Assembly (NCBI RefSeq): GCF_013248965.1
Contig: NZ_JABRVQ010000009.1
Span: forward strand, 56,271 to 120,270
DNA from: Psychrobacter okhotskensis
GTDB lineage: Bacteria; Pseudomonadota; Gammaproteobacteria; Pseudomonadales; Moraxellaceae
Reading direction: 5' to 3'
Length of the DNA stretch: 64,000 bases
Shown here: positions 63,805 through 64,000 of the stretch, piece by piece
How positions within the stretch are numbered: position 1 is the stretch's first letter
How the letters are laid out: every line of letters begins with the position of its first letter
Translations under genes and position numbers: made by a program
The notes under the pieces: generated by a model
Database searches by the model: none
Told to the model about the DNA's origin: nothing
The model's input: the letters and a program-made list of their open reading frames with translations, nothing else

Positions 63805-64000
63805 GATTCAAATAAGAAGTGCAACGTTTTAAAAGAATGAGTTGAAGAGTAAGATGTGCCGTGTTGCATTTCAAACTTCAACTCCTACATATCAGAACGT
63901 TATGAAACACTATACACATCTTACCCAAGAGCAAAGATATCAAATATCAGCGCTATTGCAAGCTAAAAAAGGCATGAGTGAAATAGCTAGAATTATTGGC
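63805..64000 (+). mobile_element. IS30-family insertion sequence, left end (incomplete)
   Basis: Begins around 63805-63812 with ATTCAAATAAGAAGTGCAAC, the likely terminal inverted repeat. An internal 9-bp inverted repeat (GAGTTGAAG / CTTCAACTC, 63839-63884) precedes the transposase and could limit read-in transcription. The element continues beyond the window, so its right end and target duplication are not visible. Confidence 0.8.
63904..64000 (+). CDS. IS30-family transposase, N-terminal fragment
   Basis: The first 32 residues (starting MKHYTHLTQEQRYQISALLQ and continuing to EIARIIG) are the typical IS30 helix-turn-helix N-terminus that binds the terminal repeats. Cut only by the end of the window. 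It is transcribed away from the disrupted Asp2-like gene. Confidence 0.88.

Overview
This 64 kb window is a chromosomal segment of a gammaproteobacterium in the Moraxellaceae, most probably Psychrobacter. I infer this from the family content and gene order, such as pabC-mltG-tmk, pcnB-folK-panB-panC, ubiG-mupP-yciK, and a galE-galU-pgi-ugd-pgm block like the edge of Acinetobacter K loci. It also fits the acidic, Asn/Gln-rich low-complexity tails and the many short intergenic mobile repeats. No rRNA, tRNA or CRISPR array was seen.

Layout. 0-7 kb: a DegP-type periplasmic protease, a Na+/H+ antiporter with an RCK-type domain and a long disordered tail, then tmk and mltG. 7-9.3 kb: a small accessory island sits between mltG and pabC. 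It carries a full-length DpnI-type methyl-directed restriction enzyme, two paralogous genes of unknown function (one broken by an in-frame amber codon) and a small DpnD/PcfM-like protein. 9.3-20.6 kb: pabC, a lipoprotein, aroE, a FUSC transporter, an acyl-CoA dehydrogenase, a secreted protein, a tautomerase, a YbaK deacylase and plsB. 20.8-32 kb: ettA, a ferredoxin-reductase/desaturase pair with a MITE between them, an acetyltransferase, a pterin dehydratase, a DUF1328 membrane peptide, a saccharopine-dehydrogenase-like reductase and two secreted proteins of unknown role. 32-49.5 kb: housekeeping genes tex, ompR (no envZ beside it), a CobW GTPase, a DksA/TraR zinc finger, yciK, mupP, ubiG, dsbA, darP, rapZ, panC, panB, folK, pcnB, comEA-like and mazG. 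49.6-56.5 kb: sugar-nucleotide supply genes (pgm/algC, a degenerate ugd, pgi, galU, galE). 56.6-63.8 kb: an AT-rich capsule locus with a KpsC-like transferase, a Stealth phosphotransferase, a GT2/CDP-glycerophosphotransferase/TPR fusion and an Asp2-like hydrolase. The last gene is cut at its 5' end by an IS30-family element that runs off the window.

How the genes work together. The right end makes sugar nucleotides and appears to assemble a phosphate-linked, teichoic-acid-like surface polymer. plsB, the acyl-CoA dehydrogenase, and the desaturase with its reductase form a membrane-lipid theme. pabC, folK, panB/panC and the pterin dehydratase are cofactor genes.

The most unusual material is intergenic. 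There are at least three families of short non-coding mobile repeats. Family A has TAGGGCGTGTCCTCA-type ends. Families B and C share TATAGTC-type ends. Family B has a conserved hairpin core, while its outer palindromic arms exist in two unrelated sequences that each remain self-complementary. Two repeats now supply the stop codon of the neighbouring gene (tmk and the ugd-like gene). Two short tandem-repeat tracts lie just upstream of start codons (panB and a tautomerase gene).
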